Assembly (NCBI GenBank): GCA_007570785.1
Contig: ML661382.1
Location: 375,526 to 439,525, forward strand
Reading direction: 5' to 3'
DNA from: Antilocapra americana
Taxonomy: Eukaryota; Chordata; Mammalia; Artiodactyla; Antilocapridae
Length of the DNA: 64,000 nt
Part shown: positions 40,540-50,575 of the stretch, piece by piece
Layout: every line of letters starts with the position of its first letter
Position numbering within the stretch: the stretch's first letter is position 1
Program-made: the position numbers and the translations under genes
Notes under the pieces: model-generated
Databases searched by the model: none
What the model saw: only the letters and a program-made list of their open reading frames with translations
What the model was told of the DNA's origin: nothing

Positions 40540-42198
40540 TTCAATTCAGTTCAGTCACTCAGGCGTGTCTCCTCTCTCTGCAACCTTATGGACTGCAGCA
40601 CACCTGGCTTCCCTGTCCTTCACTAATTCTTATGTCCACTAAGTTGGGGATGCCATCCAACTACCTCATCCTCTGTCTTCCCCTTCTCCTGCTGCCTTCA
40701 GTCTTTCCCAGCATCAGGGTCTTTTCAGATGAGTCAGTTCTTCGCATCAGGTGGCCAAAGGATTGGAGCTTTCACTTCAGCATCAGTCCTTCCAATGAAT
40801 ATTCAGAACTGATCTCCTTTAGGATGGACTGGTTGGATCTCCTTGGAGTCCAAGGGACTCTCAAGAGTCTTCTCCAACACCACAGTTCAAAAGTATCATT
40901 CTTTGATGCTCAGCCTTCTTTATGGTCCAACTCACATCCATACATGACTACTGGAAAGATCATAGCTTTGACTAGACAGACCTTTGTTGGCAAAGTAATG
41001 TCTCTGCTTTGTAATATGCTGTCTAGGTTGGTCATAGCTTTTCTTCCAAGGAGCATGCGTCTTTTAATTTCATGCCTGAAGTCACCATCTGCAGTGATTT
41101 TGGAGCCCAAGAAAATAAATTCTGTCACTGTTTCCATTGTTTCCCCAACTATTTGCCATGAAGTGATGGGACCAGATGCCATGATCTTAGTTTTCTGAAT
41201 GTTGAGTTTTAAGCCAGTTTTTTTCACTCTCCTCTTTCACTTTCATCAAGAGGCTCATTTGTTCCTCTTTGCTTTCTGCTATAAGGGTGGTGTCACCTGC
41301 ATATCTGAGGTTACTGATATTTCTTCCAGCAACCTTGATTCCAGTTTGTGCTTCATCCAGCCCTGCATTTTGCATGATGTACTCTGCATATAAGTTAAAT
41401 ATGCCGGGTGATAATATACAGCCTTGACATACTTCTTTCCCGATTTGGAACTGGTCCTTTGTTCCATATCTGGTTCTAACTGTTGCTTCCTGACCCGCAT
41501 ACAGATTTCTCAGGAGGCAGGTAAGATGGTCTGGTGTTCCCATCTCTTAAATAATTTTTAGCAGTTTGTGGTGATCCACATAGTCAAAGACTTTAGCCTA
41601 GTCAATGAAGCAGAAGCAGATGTTTTTCTGGAACTCTCTTGCTTTTTCAATGACCCAACAGATGTTGGCAATTTGATCTCTGATTCCTCTGCCTTTTCTG
41701 AATCCAGTTTGAACATCTGGAAGTTCTCAGTTCACGTACTACTGAAGCCTGGCTTGGATAATTTTGAGCATTACTTAGCTAGCATGTGAGATGAGTGCAA
41801 TTGTGTGGTAGTTTGAACATTCTTTGGCATTGCCTTTCTTTTAGATTGGAATGAAAACTGACTTTTTCCAGTCCTGTGGCCATTGAGAGTTTTCCAAATT
41901 TGCTGGCATAATGAATGTGGCACTTTCACAGCATCATCTTTTAGGATTTGAAATGGCTCAACTGGAATTCCATCACCTTCACTAGCTTTGTTAGTGATGC
42001 TTCCTAAGTCATATCCGACTCTTGTGACCCCATGGACTGGGGGACCTGCCAGGCTTCTCTGTCCATGGGATTCTCCAAGCAAGAATACTGGAATGTGTTG
42101 CCATTTCCTACTCCAGGGGATCTTCCCGACGCAGGGATTGAACCCAGATCTCTTGCATTGCAGGCAGATTCTTTATTGACTGCTCTATGAAGGAAGCC
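40540..42198 (-). mobile_element. Composite BovB LINE body with Bov-tA 5' end
   Basis: Read on the minus strand: a Bov-tA head (42198 down to about 41997) continues directly into BovB ORF2/3' sequence (about 41996 down to 40540) ending in the 'aactgaattgaa' terminus. BovB peptide remnants: 41543-41187 is reverse transcriptase palm sequence in which the catalytic YADD motif reads YAGD (residues 81-84; GGT codon at 41295-41297). A frame change in a T-rich run near 41215-41227 leads to the 40910-41227 frame (IQKTKIMASGPITSW...LPTKVCLVKAM). The copy is inactive. The plus-strand 240-aa frame here is antisense BovB, not a gene. Confidence 0.85.
41997..42198 (-). mobile_element. Bov-tA segment of the composite element
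   Basis: 'tcatatccgactcttgtgac', 'ccaagcaagaatactggaat', 'cgcagggattgaacccagat' and head 'tgctctatgaaggaagcc'. It lacks the usual 3' tail (agtgaaagtg...): BovB 'atgcttcctaag' passes straight into the SINE at a 2-3 base overlap (ag). No TSD separates the two parts. Confidence 0.85.
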
Positions 42199-42307
42199 TT
42201 TTTTCCCCCATAAAGGTTATTATAAGACACTGAGTATATTTTCCTGTGCTCTACAGTAGGTCCTTGTTGTTTACCTATTTTATATACAGTAGTGTGTATA
42301 TGTTAAT

Positions 42308-42498
42308 CAGTTCAGTTCAGTTCAGTCGCTCAGTCATGTCCAACTCTTTGCAACCCCATGGACTGCAGCACGCCAGACCTCCCTGTCCATCACCAACTCC
42401 CAGAGTTTAGTCAAACTCATATCTATTGAGTTGGTGATGCCATCCAACCATCTCATCCTCTGTCGTCCCCTTCTTCTCTCATTATAACATATAACTTG
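42308..42498 (-). mobile_element. BovB LINE 3'-end fragment
   Basis: 'cagttcagttcagtcgctca', 'cagcacgccagacctccctg' and 'tcatcctctgtcgtccccttc', then an extra 18 bases (attataacatataacttg) of unknown origin. It is flanked by 'gtatatgttaat' at 42296-42307 and 42499-42510, a perfect 12-bp TSD in L1. Confidence 0.9.
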
Positions 42499-42754
42499 GT
42501 ATATGTTAATACCAAGTTCCTAGTCTAGTCCTCCTCTCTCACCATTGTGTTTGGTAATCATAAGTTGTTTTCTATGTCTGTGAGTCCCTTTCTGTTTTGT
42601 AAATGGATTCATTTGTATTTTTTTTTAATATTTCACTTATAAGTGATATCATAAAATATTTGTCTTTCTCTCTCTGACTTACTTCACTTAATATGATAAT
42701 CTCTAGGTCTATCCATGTTGCTGCAAATAACATTATTTCATTTTTTTATGGCTG

Positions 42755-42826
42755 TATTCCATTATATATATATATAGTGTTTTATATATATATATATATT
42801 CCATTTTATATATATAGTACATCTTC
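42755..42826 (+). repeat. TA-rich repeats inside L1
   Basis: Three diverged copies of 'attccattatatatatatatag'-like units. The L1 word 'attccattgtatatatgtac' appears to have expanded. Confidence 0.75.
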
Positions 42827-42959
42827 ATTATCCATTCCCCTGTAGATGGACATTTAGGTTCCAAGACACATAGAAATGTCTTAGCTATTGTAAAAAGTCA
42901 AAATTCTTATAATGTCTTTACTGTGGCAAATGAAAAGCTACCTGGTTATCAAATAATTT

Positions 42960-43305
42960 CATTTTCCTCCCACACAAAGGAAGGCCAGGGTTTTGTTTTT
43001 TTTTTTTCCCTTACATCTGGATGGGGAAATGTGACTAACTCTGGCCCCTGGAGAGTAAACAGAAGTGATGTCTACCTTGTCCAGGTCTGGGACTTAAAAT
43101 TTCTAGAGAAATCTTCAGTGTTTCTTTCCTTCCACTGCCAGCTAGAGGCAGAAGACCCCAAGCAATGCTCTGAGGCCAGTAGGATCCAGGTATCACTAGA
43201 AAGATGAGTTGGGCCCATGTCAGGATGGGATGTGAGCAGAGACATGCCTCTATCTTGTTATGCCTCTGAAATTTTGGAGGGGGTGTTGACACAGGAGTGA
43301 GTGTT
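42960..43305 (+). mobile_element. MaLR/MLT1-like LTR (tentative)
   Basis: 'gatggggaaatgtgactaac', 'gtaaacagaagtgatgtcta' and 'cttgttatgcctctgaaatt' match the string seen in some MLT1-type LTRs. The left end merges with a T12 run at about 43000. Confidence 0.45.
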
Positions 43306-43453
43306 GACCCCATCTAATACAAAGGCTCTGTTGGTTCTGGCCTCTGCTGCACCGCCCACCTTACCTGCCACTGCTCTCTCCCGAATTCTCTCCTGTCTAG
43401 CCACACTTGTCCTCAGATATGCTTCTGCCTCAGGGCCTTTGCACTTGCTGTTT

Positions 43454-44107
43454 GAGGTAGGCTGAGTAATTCCCCTTCCCCCCAAGATATCCATATCATA
43501 ATTCCTGGTGATAATCACCTTATATGGCAGAAGGGATTATGCAGCTGTGATTAAATTAAGGATGTGGACATGGAGAGATTATCCTGGATTATCTTGGTGG
43601 GTCCAGTGTAATCACATGCTTTCTCTTTTTTAAAAGTCTTTATTCAGTTTGTTGCAATATTGCTTCCACTTTTTTATGCTTTGTTTTTTTGGCCCCAAGA
43701 CACGCAGGGTCTTAGCTCCCTGACCAGGGATTGTACCTGTACACCCTGCACTGTAGGATGAATTCTTAACCACTGGACCACCAGGGAAGTCCTCACATGT
43801 TTCCTTACATGAAGGAGGCAGAGGGAGATTTGGCTACAGAAGAGGAGAAGGCAATGTGGTGAGGAAAGCAGAAACTGCAATGAGGAGACCATGAGCCAAG
43901 GAATGCCAAGGAATTCTGACATCACCAGCAGCTGGAAGAAGAAGGGCATGATTCTTCCCTGGAGCCCCCAGAAGGAATCAGCTCTTGACACCTTGATTTT
44001 AGTTCTGGATGACTCATTTCAGACTTAATATCTCCAGAACTATAAGAGAGTAAATTTCTGTTGTTTTAAGCCACTTTTTTTTTTTTTTACTGTAGCAGTG
44101 AGAAATG
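43454..44107 (+). mobile_element. MLT1 LTR, split by CHR SINE
   Basis: 'ggcagaagggattatgcagc', 'tgtgattaaattaaggatgt' and 'gagattatcctggattatct', then after the SINE 'tgagccaaggaatgccaagg', 'gacaccttgattttagttct' and 'ttctgttgttttaagccac'. A good MLT1 match on the plus strand. Confidence 0.8.
43621..43790 (-). mobile_element. CHR-type SINE, reverse, short
   Basis: T-rich start, 'ggccccaagacacgcagggt', 'ctgaccagggattgtacctg' and head 'aaccactggaccaccaggga'. Confidence 0.85.
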
Positions 44108-44462
44108 AATAAATGCATTGTTCCTTCTGTCTGAACTGCTCCTCCTCAAGGTGGCTGAATGGTTGCCTCCCTTACTTCCTTTAGTACTTTGCTCAAATAT
44201 TTGCCACCTTCTCAACAAACTACCCTGTTTAGGTGGGCACCTGGGCCTTCCTCTCCCCCTTCTCTATTTTCCTGTCTCCAGAGCACTTGATAACTGGCTG
44301 GCTTACCATAGTCTATTGATTTTATTTTGCTTAATTATTTCCTCCCCTTATTAGAATGTGAGTTCCAATAACAGCAGGACCTTATGCTGTATTCCCTAGG
44401 ACAATGCCTGGCATTTAGTAAGCAGCAGTAATCCTTTGTTGAATAAATGAATAAATGAATGG

Positions 44463-44819
44463 CCAAGAGGCCCATTGGATGAGCAGAGCTTGCCAGGTGC
44501 CTAGTGTTTTAGGGCTCTTTGGAGAGGTCTCAGGCTGAGTAGTCCCTTCAGTCACCCTCTACCGAATAGCTCCTCGTCCTGTGAGAAGCTATTGGGGAAG
44601 ATCTGAGGCACTGTTGGGCCCTGCTCCCAAGGGGTGTTCACTTGAGCTGAGAGACAAGGCTTGGTTATAGATTAGGATAAAGCAGGATGAGATCAGGACC
44701 ATGGAGAGGTACAGCTAGAGTGCTCAGATTAGGTCAGGATTATTCCTGGAACAGGGTCATCTGGATGGGCTGAGCAGGTCAAGGACTGGAGAGGGGAGAG
44801 GGTACTCAGGCTGAGAGAC
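44463..44819. other. Unique sequence, nothing recognised
   Basis: Possible further antisense L2 after 44660, but too diverged to call. Confidence 0.3.
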
Positions 44820-45015
44820 CAGTGGGAGTAAAGGCCCAGAGTGGGTCATTGTGAAGGTGTGTTGGGACATCTTACTAATTTCCTTTCATAGAGTACATAG
44901 TGTGTGCTGGGGAAAATTGTGAGGGAGGCTGGAGAAGTGGGAAGGGGCTAGATCAAAAAGGGCCTTAAACTTCACTTTAAGAAAACAGATTTCATTCTTC
45001 CTGGGGTGAGGTGGG
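44820..45015 (-). mobile_element. L2 LINE fragment
   Basis: 'tcatagagtacatagtgtgt'-region and 'agatcaaaaagggccttaaa', 'cttcactttaagaaaacaga' and 'tttcattcttcctggggtg' follow the antisense L2 order. Confidence 0.5.
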
Positions 45016-45089
45016 GAGCATCAAGAATCATTAGAAAAGTACTCCAAAAGGGGGAGAACATACTTGTAATTCCACTCCATCTACAGGAC

Positions 45090-45560
45090 TCATAAATCCA
45101 TGTTATTATTGTTATTGTTTTGATGGGCATGGGAAAAACAATTAAATCTTTAGTTTCACCCACTTATAACTGAAATGCAGCATCTCCTTCTATTATGAAT
45201 GTAGGTAATGAACCACAGTAGAGTTATTAGTGCCAGAACCTGGTCATCAAGAGAAATCACAGACATTACAGTTTTAACAAGTATCTTGAAATATTGTTTA
45301 AGCTCCTTAGAACTTATAGTTGCTTTAAGAACACCAGTAGATCTTACTACTTAATATATTAATAAAGAAGCCCTTATATTTCTATTATTTCTATTTCATA
45401 GATTCAATTTGAATATTTTGATGTCTATACTTGAAAACAATTTGTTATTTTTCTAATCCTATGCATTTTATTTTCTTCATTTTAAAACATCATTCTGAGA
45501 AGGATCTGTAGAATTTCCTGGGTGACACATGGCATTAAAAAAAAAAAGGTTAAGAAATCT
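45090..45560. repeat. Ancient mammalian repeat, DNA-transposon-like (unnamed)
   Basis: 'gcagcatctccttctattat', 'taatgaaccacagtagagtt', 'taatatattaataaagaagc', 'cattctgagaaggatctgta' and the end 'aaaaggttaagaaatcttgc' follow a recurrent mammalian repeat whose terminus resembles hAT-type ends. I cannot name it. Confidence 0.45.
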
Positions 45561-45669
45561 TGCATGGAGTTTTTGCTGATTCTTCATAAGTTCTCTCTCC
45601 CTCTCAAGTTTCTATGTGTCCAGTTGGTATTTTTCTTATGTTTCATTCTGCCTATGATCCAGGCATTGA

Positions 45670-45770
45670 TGGACCTATTCAACCTCCCCTGGAGGCAGGA
45701 CTGTGTCTGATTCATTTGTGTATTCCTTCTGGTATTGGTTGGTGCATAATAGACGTACAATGAGTGCTTG
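45670..45770 (+). mobile_element. L2 3'-end fragment
   Basis: 'aggcaggactgtgtctgatt' and 'ggtgcataatagacgtacaa' correspond to the L2 terminus. Confidence 0.55.
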
Positions 45771-46521
45771 TAAAGACTCGGACATAGCTACAGAACAACA
45801 ACAAAGTGATTGTAAACTTAATAAATTAATGGGGGATGGATGAATCAATGAATGAGGGAATGAACACTGAGCAATGGGGGAAGAACCCTCAAGCCTCTGT
45901 AAGTTACCATATATATTATCAAATCAAATCCCACAGCTGAGATTCCAGATTTTCAAGCATGTCTCCTCAAATGTCCTATATATCAAGGTCCTACTGTTTA
46001 CCTGTCCAAGACATTAAAAACACCTGTAAGACTGTGAATTTATCTCCTTTGCATATCTTTCCCTTAATAATCAAATTATTACATCAAATCCTGGGTCTGG
46101 TTTTCAGCCCTGTGGCAGCTGGAGATGAGTCTCCTTTAAAGATGTTGTGGCACCTCTGGTTTTCAAAGCATGCCTTAAGTTATCAGTTGGCTTTTCTGCA
46201 CCCATCTTTTTATTTTTACAAGGCTTTCAAGACCATCAAAAGCAGCTAGCTCTTACCACAATCCTTATTTCCTCCAGACTGATCAAGCCCTACTCTATAT
46301 TCCTATGCCTCACCTTCCACCTGTACTTTATCTCATGAACCACAGGTTAAAATTTAATGCTATTTGTGAAGCCCCATGTACCAAAGGTTATTACCACTTC
46401 ACTCTCCACCAGCAATGGGGTTTGTACTGTCTACAAAAGGAGGCAATCCAACTGAATCCCATCTTGAATCCCACCTTGCTCTCTAGGATCACACTTAGTA
46501 CCAGCTGCCATAGCCCTGGTT
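45771..46521. other. Unique sequence, nothing recognised
   Basis: Contains an 'atgaatcaatgaatgaggga' A/T/G patch at 45839. The 157-aa plus frame (46305-46778) runs into a SINE and is chance. Confidence 0.35.
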
Positions 46522-46533
46522 TCCAGAAAACAG

Positions 46534-46742
46534 CACGTGTGCATGTTCCTTTGCTTAGTCTGACTCTTGGGACCCCAAGGACTGTAGTCTGCCAGGCTTC
46601 TCTGTCCTTGGGATTTCCCAGGCAAAAATACTGGAGTGGGTTGCCATTTCCTTCTCCAGGGGATTTTCCCAACCCAGGGATTGAACTTGTGTCTCCTGCA
46701 CTGGCAGATGGCTTCTTTACTACTGAACCACCTGGGAAGTCA
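46534..46742 (-). mobile_element. Bov-tA SINE, reverse
   Basis: 'gactgtagtctgccaggctt', 'ggcaaaaatactggagtggg' and head 'tactgaaccacctgggaagt'. Perfect 12-bp TSD 'tccagaaaacag' at 46522-46533 and 46743-46754. Confidence 0.95.
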
Positions 46743-46754
46743 TCCAGAAAACAG

Positions 46755-47489
46755 AGCCCGAGACACAAGTTTATATGATCACAGGAATGGAGAGTGCAAT
46801 TCCAGGGCCGCCAGAGTGAGGGGGGTGGAGAGTGAGGCAGGGATGGGGAAGAGAGATGCAGGCATCAGCAAGTGCGGTACTGAGCTTCACCAAGCACAGT
46901 TCTGAGGGCAGCTGGTGGCTGGTCTCAGGTGGATCTCGTGTGCAGGACCACATGTGCCATTGGAGTAGACTGGCGACTATCCAGTGACGGTGGGGAGGTT
47001 CGAGGGGGGATTTATCCTCAGGCTTCCCCTCATCTCCTGTCTAAGCTTGCCCCATGGGCTGACAACCCTCCTGCACTTCTGGCTTTTGTCACCCGCCCCT
47101 CTGGTGACCTTGAAGGAATCAGAAGCCATGGCTTCCCGTGTGCTGATTTTCTATGGGTGCAGAAATGGAGGAGGAATCCAGGGGATTCCTGGCCCCCTAT
47201 CATTTGTGGAGCCTCGCTATGCAGGTTGGGAGCTGCCCGCAACCTTGGAGGAGGTCTTAGGTGGCAGAACTGCAAGTTTCTTGAAGCTGTGCTGGAGCCT
47301 GGCCTATCTGGAGAGACCGTCAGTGAGACAGTCAGAGACAGCTGGGGCAGACCCAGAAGTCAAGGACACTGGAGCCAGCAGGGCCAAGAGGACTTGAGAT
47401 CACACAAGAGGTTTTGGGACACCCTGGAAAACAGTCAGAGGAGGCTATTCTTGGGCTCAGACCCCCCATGACTTCTTACCGCTGTGGCC
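46755..47489. other. Unclassified, possibly an old LTR-like repeat
   Basis: 46745-47050 begins 'acagagcccgagacacaag' and is purine-rich in a way that recalls unnamed mammalian repeats. Plus frames of 180 and 137 aa (46929-47471) overlap each other and a minus frame and have no domain. Confidence 0.3.
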
Positions 47490-47945
47490 CACAGACCCTC
47501 CCCAGTGGGACCCCTGCTGTTTCCACCCGCCATGGCTTATTTGCTCCAGCAGCACCAAGCTCCCTGTCTTTCCTCAAACCCACCACACCCTCCCTCCTCG
47601 GGACCTGCCTTTCTCTGCCTGAAATGTTCTTCTCCCCACATACCTGTCTGTCCGTGTCCTTAATTCCCTTCAGGTCTCCCATCCGATATTAGGAGGCCTT
47701 CCCTGACCACCTTATGTTAATATAGAAGGGCACTCTATCTCCTGACCCCTTCCCAGCACTCTCTTTCCTTACCCTGCTGTTATCCTGACATCTTATACAT
47801 TTAAACAGTTGTTTCTCATCTGTGTTCCCTGGGCTAGACTGCAAGCTCTATGAGGGCAGAAGTTTGTTACCCCTGGCACCTCTCACAGAGCCTGGCACAT
47901 AGTAGGTGCTCCATGAAGTTTCTGTTGAATGAATGAATGATTAAG
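47490..47945 (+). mobile_element. L2 LINE 3' end, sense
   Basis: 'ctctgcctgaaatgttcttc', 'ggaggccttccctgaccacc', 'gactgcaagctctatgaggg', 'gcctggcacatagtaggtgc' and the terminal 'tgaatgaatgaatga'. A well-preserved L2 3' terminus. Confidence 0.9.
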
Positions 47946-48864
47946 TTAATGAATGACCATGACATGCTGTCCATTCCCCCAGCGATCACGGAAAAACCAG
48001 AAAGAACCCCTGCTCTAAAGTGGGCTAATCAGATTTTCTCTCTAGATAATTTGCAACTGGCCTTGAGAGCTGGCAAGTTTTGGCAGAGGGCAGAAACACA
48101 GCCCTGGGAATTTAGGGGCTGTGGGTGCACCTTCCACATGTTTCAAAGAAGTGGGAGGAGCAGGTCTGCAGACTGAGGAAAGTTAGGGGCCCTGCAGAGG
48201 ATGGGGGGAGGCCTGTGTGGGCTCTAGTCCCCACCTGGGGTCTAGGAGACACCCCAGAACCTTGTAATAAATTCCTCTTTTCTGCTTCACTAGAGTCATT
48301 TGAGTTTTATTTGCAACAAATTTCTTAAATATCAGCCCTACTACTTATGAGCATTTCTAGACATATCAGGAGCTGGACTGAACATTATCCTGCTTTGTGG
48401 GACCTGGGCAGGTCCCTCCCTTGGGCTATACCAGACACTGGGTCACACACACGGTGCTGCAGTGAACGTATTTGCCACTCGTGATGCAGGAACATCTTCC
48501 CTGACGGTTTCCTCTGCAGCTACTCTGAGGCTGCCCCCAGGCCAGCTTCTGGCACCCAAGGGGCACCCCAGCTGCCCCAGAGCCCCAGGCCTCTCCTCCT
48601 CACCCTGGCACATGGCACTCCCCCCACCCCCGCTGTCACCAATGGCTCCCTGCTCCTTGTCACCTCTGTGCCTGAGGCTCCAGGCCTCAGTGAGGCTCTG
48701 GCTTGGCCCCCAACACCTCCTCACAGGCACCCAGCCTGGGCCGACCCAGCACCGGGCTCCTTCTCTCCCTGCCCCCAGAGCGCCACAGTCCCCTCCCCCC
48801 AGGCCTGACCCCAGAGCATGGAATCTATTGTCTGCCTCCATCCCAGCCAATCCCCAGCCCGACC
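47946..48864. other. Unique sequence, GC-rich after 48460
   Basis: 48480-48830 is C-rich with long shadow frames on both strands (139 aa plus, 135 aa minus), proline- and glycine-rich. No exon signal is recognised. Confidence 0.35.
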
Positions 48865-48960
48865 TGACAGCTCCGCATTAAGGATGCACATTTCCAAACA
48901 GCTCATTTACATAGAACGCTGGGGAACAGCTTGTGTCTCCTGAAAGGAGAGTCTCGGTCA
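48865..48960. promoter_or_regulatory. Small candidate conserved block
   Basis: 'cagctccgcattaaggatgc', 'acatttccaaacagctcatt' and 'tacatagaacgctggggaac': a sharp change from C-rich sequence to a balanced AT-containing block. Weak evidence. Confidence 0.2.
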
Positions 48961-49314
48961 CCTCGACAGGGTGGATCCTGAGATTAGGGAGCCTCCTGCC
49001 CTTCCTCTCTCTTTCTGGACGACTCTAAATGGCACCTCTGGTGAGGTGTGTGGTGGTGGGGAGGATGAAATCAGGTTGAACAAAAGAAACCAGGTGTTGG
49101 GCAGGCAGATGCTCTCTAGTTGTCTGCATTTATTTGTTCATTTCATTCAATTTTGTTCCTTAACTACATATGCCCCTGTAAAATTTTGAGGGCTTATTTT
49201 TCCACTCTGTCCAGCCCCTGCCATTACCTTCTCCCCCTCCGCCCCATCCTTCAACACCACCGGAAACATTAGTGATTTTGGTGGATGCAGAAAGGCAGAG
49301 GGTGCTGTAGGGAA
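48961..49314. other. Unique sequence, nothing recognised
   Basis: No repeat or regulatory block is named. Confidence 0.35.
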
Positions 49315-49450
49315 GAGGAGAGGCTTTGGAGTCAAGAATCCCATTTTGAATCCCAGGGCCATATTTGACAAAAGACTCCCTCGGGGTCTCAGTTACCCTG
49401 TTGGTAAAGTGGGGATCCTGTCAACTCTGTCCAGTGAGTCTGTGCACATG
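49315..49450 (+). mobile_element. MIR SINE (diverged)
   Basis: 'ttttgaatcccagggccata', 'cggggtctcagttaccctgt' and 'tggtaaagtggggatcctg'. Confidence 0.65.
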
Positions 49451-49522
49451 AGGAGCTCTGTGCTGGGCTGGGTAGAGGTTACCGGATCTGTTTGTGTAAG
49501 TGGTTGTTATATTATTGAGGTT

Positions 49523-49708
49523 TGTGTGCTCATTGGCTTCAGTCATGTCTGACTCTTTGCAAGCCTATGGACTATAGCCTGCCAGGCTCCTCTCTCCCTG
49601 GGATTCTCCAGGCAAGAATACTGGAATGGGTTGCCAAGCCCTCCCCCAGGGGATCTTCTCAAACCAGCATTTCTCTGTCTCCTGCATTGACCCACTTGGG
49701 AAGCCCAT
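49523..49708 (-). mobile_element. Bov-tA SINE, reverse
   Basis: 'tgctcattggcttcagtcat', 'ccaggcaagaatactggaat' and head 'acccacttgggaagccca'. Perfect 11-bp TSD 'ttattgaggtt' at 49512-49522 and 49709-49719. The head is shortened. Confidence 0.95.
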
Positions 49709-49719
49709 TTATTGAGGTT

Positions 49720-50039
49720 CAGGAAACAGAAAAACTCAACCACTCAGCCATCCTAGCCTCTCTCCCATCCTTCCAAGAGAGCTCATCTCTTGTTCTGACC
49801 CAGGCACAGGCAGACACCTGCTCCTGGCTGCTGGCAGAGGATACAGGCCTTTGTTGCCTGCTTTATTAGTTCACATTCTTCTCTAGAAGAATGGACCTCT
49901 CTTCTTGTTCTGTTCTTTTCTGTTAGGTCTTTCTTTCTCAACCATGCTAAGAAAGTGACAGACGTGGCCGCGCTGTCCACGTGGACCAGGGGCAGGGGCA
50001 GGCAGGGTTGGACATGATCATGCAGCAGCGCTAAGAGTG
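49720..50039. other. Unique sequence, nothing recognised
   Basis: Includes 'gtggccgcgctgtccacgtg', a local CpG cluster. No feature is assigned. Confidence 0.35.
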
Positions 50040-50165
50040 CTGCCCTGAGCCAGGTCTCATGCTCAGCTCTGCACAGGCATTATCTTGTTTAATCACCACT
50101 GTGTGTACTCTTGGCAGGCATTTCCTGCTGAGCCCCGGAAAGTTCTCAGAAAGTACCATGATCCA
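50040..50165 (-). mobile_element. MIR SINE (diverged)
   Basis: 'gcacaggcattatcttgttt' and 'aatcaccactgtgtgtactc'. Reverse MIR, 5' half diverged. Confidence 0.55.
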
Positions 50166-50204
50166 TTAGTAATGCCTGCCATGGGTGAGGCCGCAGGAAC
50201 GTCA

Positions 50205-50460
50205 AAACTGAATCTGCTTTCTCAGCTGAGTGCAGTGGAAAACTTGTAGGAGGGACTCTGGGCTCAAGCTGAGACTCAGATGAGCTTCCTGGGAAGGAGG
50301 CCATGAGCAGATAACTGTAGACTGAGTAGAGGGTGGACAGATGAAGAAGGACTGGCAAGGCCCTCTGGGCAGGGGAGCAGCATGTATGTGAAATATGAAA
50401 TGATGAGGTAGGAAGATAGGTGTCACTGGAGCTTAAAACAGGAGGCAGGGAGAGATGCAA
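50205..50460 (-). mobile_element. L2 LINE fragment
   Basis: 'ctcagatgagcttcctggga', 'gaaggactggcaaggccctc' and 'tgggcaggggagcagcatgt' follow antisense L2. Confidence 0.55.
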
Positions 50461-50479
50461 GATGGAGCAGGCAAGAAAG

Positions 50480-50575
50480 GCAATGAATTAAAACATGTAA
50501 AGCATTTAGAATACATAGTAAGTGCTCAATAAATAGCTGCCACCATTATGGTTATTTTTATTATTATTATTATTA
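50480..50575 (+). mobile_element. MIR 3' end with ATT repeat
   Basis: 'gtaaagcatttagaatacat', 'agtaagtgctcaataaatag', then (TTA)n at 50555-50575. Confidence 0.7.

Larger units (their letters stand above)
40417..42892 (-). mobile_element. L1 3'-end fragment carrying two BovB insertions
   Basis: Reverse L1: T-rich left end, 'tttcaaatgtacagcaaagt', then after the first insertion 'ggttattataagacactgag' and 'tctacagtaggtccttgttg', then after the second 'ttctatgtctgtgagtccct', 'tctctgacttacttcactta', 'ccatgttgctgcaaataaca' and 'gatggacatttaggttccaa'. The whole is flanked by 'aaaagtcaaaatt' at 40404-40416 and 42893-42905, a 13-bp TSD in L2. Confidence 0.85.
40000..44462 (+). mobile_element. L2 LINE, one copy broken by several insertions
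   Basis: Collinear sense L2 pieces: about 40000-40110 (weak), 40345-40416 (gttaaatcatgtcaccattc), 42893-42960 (cttataatgtctttactgtg), about 43306-43453 (cttctgcctcagggcctttg) and 44108-44462 (ttgttccttctgtctgaact to the AATG-rich tail at 44440-44462). Intervening DNA is L1 with BovB/SINE cargo, an MLT1-like segment, and an MLT1 carrying a CHR SINE. Piece order follows the L2 consensus as I know it. Confidence 0.6.

Noticed and set aside
40476..41198. 240-residue plus-strand frame, the longest in the window
   Set aside because: It is antisense to BovB ORF2 and its 3' end; the minus strand carries the recognisable BovB peptide.
46929..47471. 180-residue plus-strand frame
   Set aside because: Overlaps a 137-residue frame in another phase and a minus frame; no domain is recognised.
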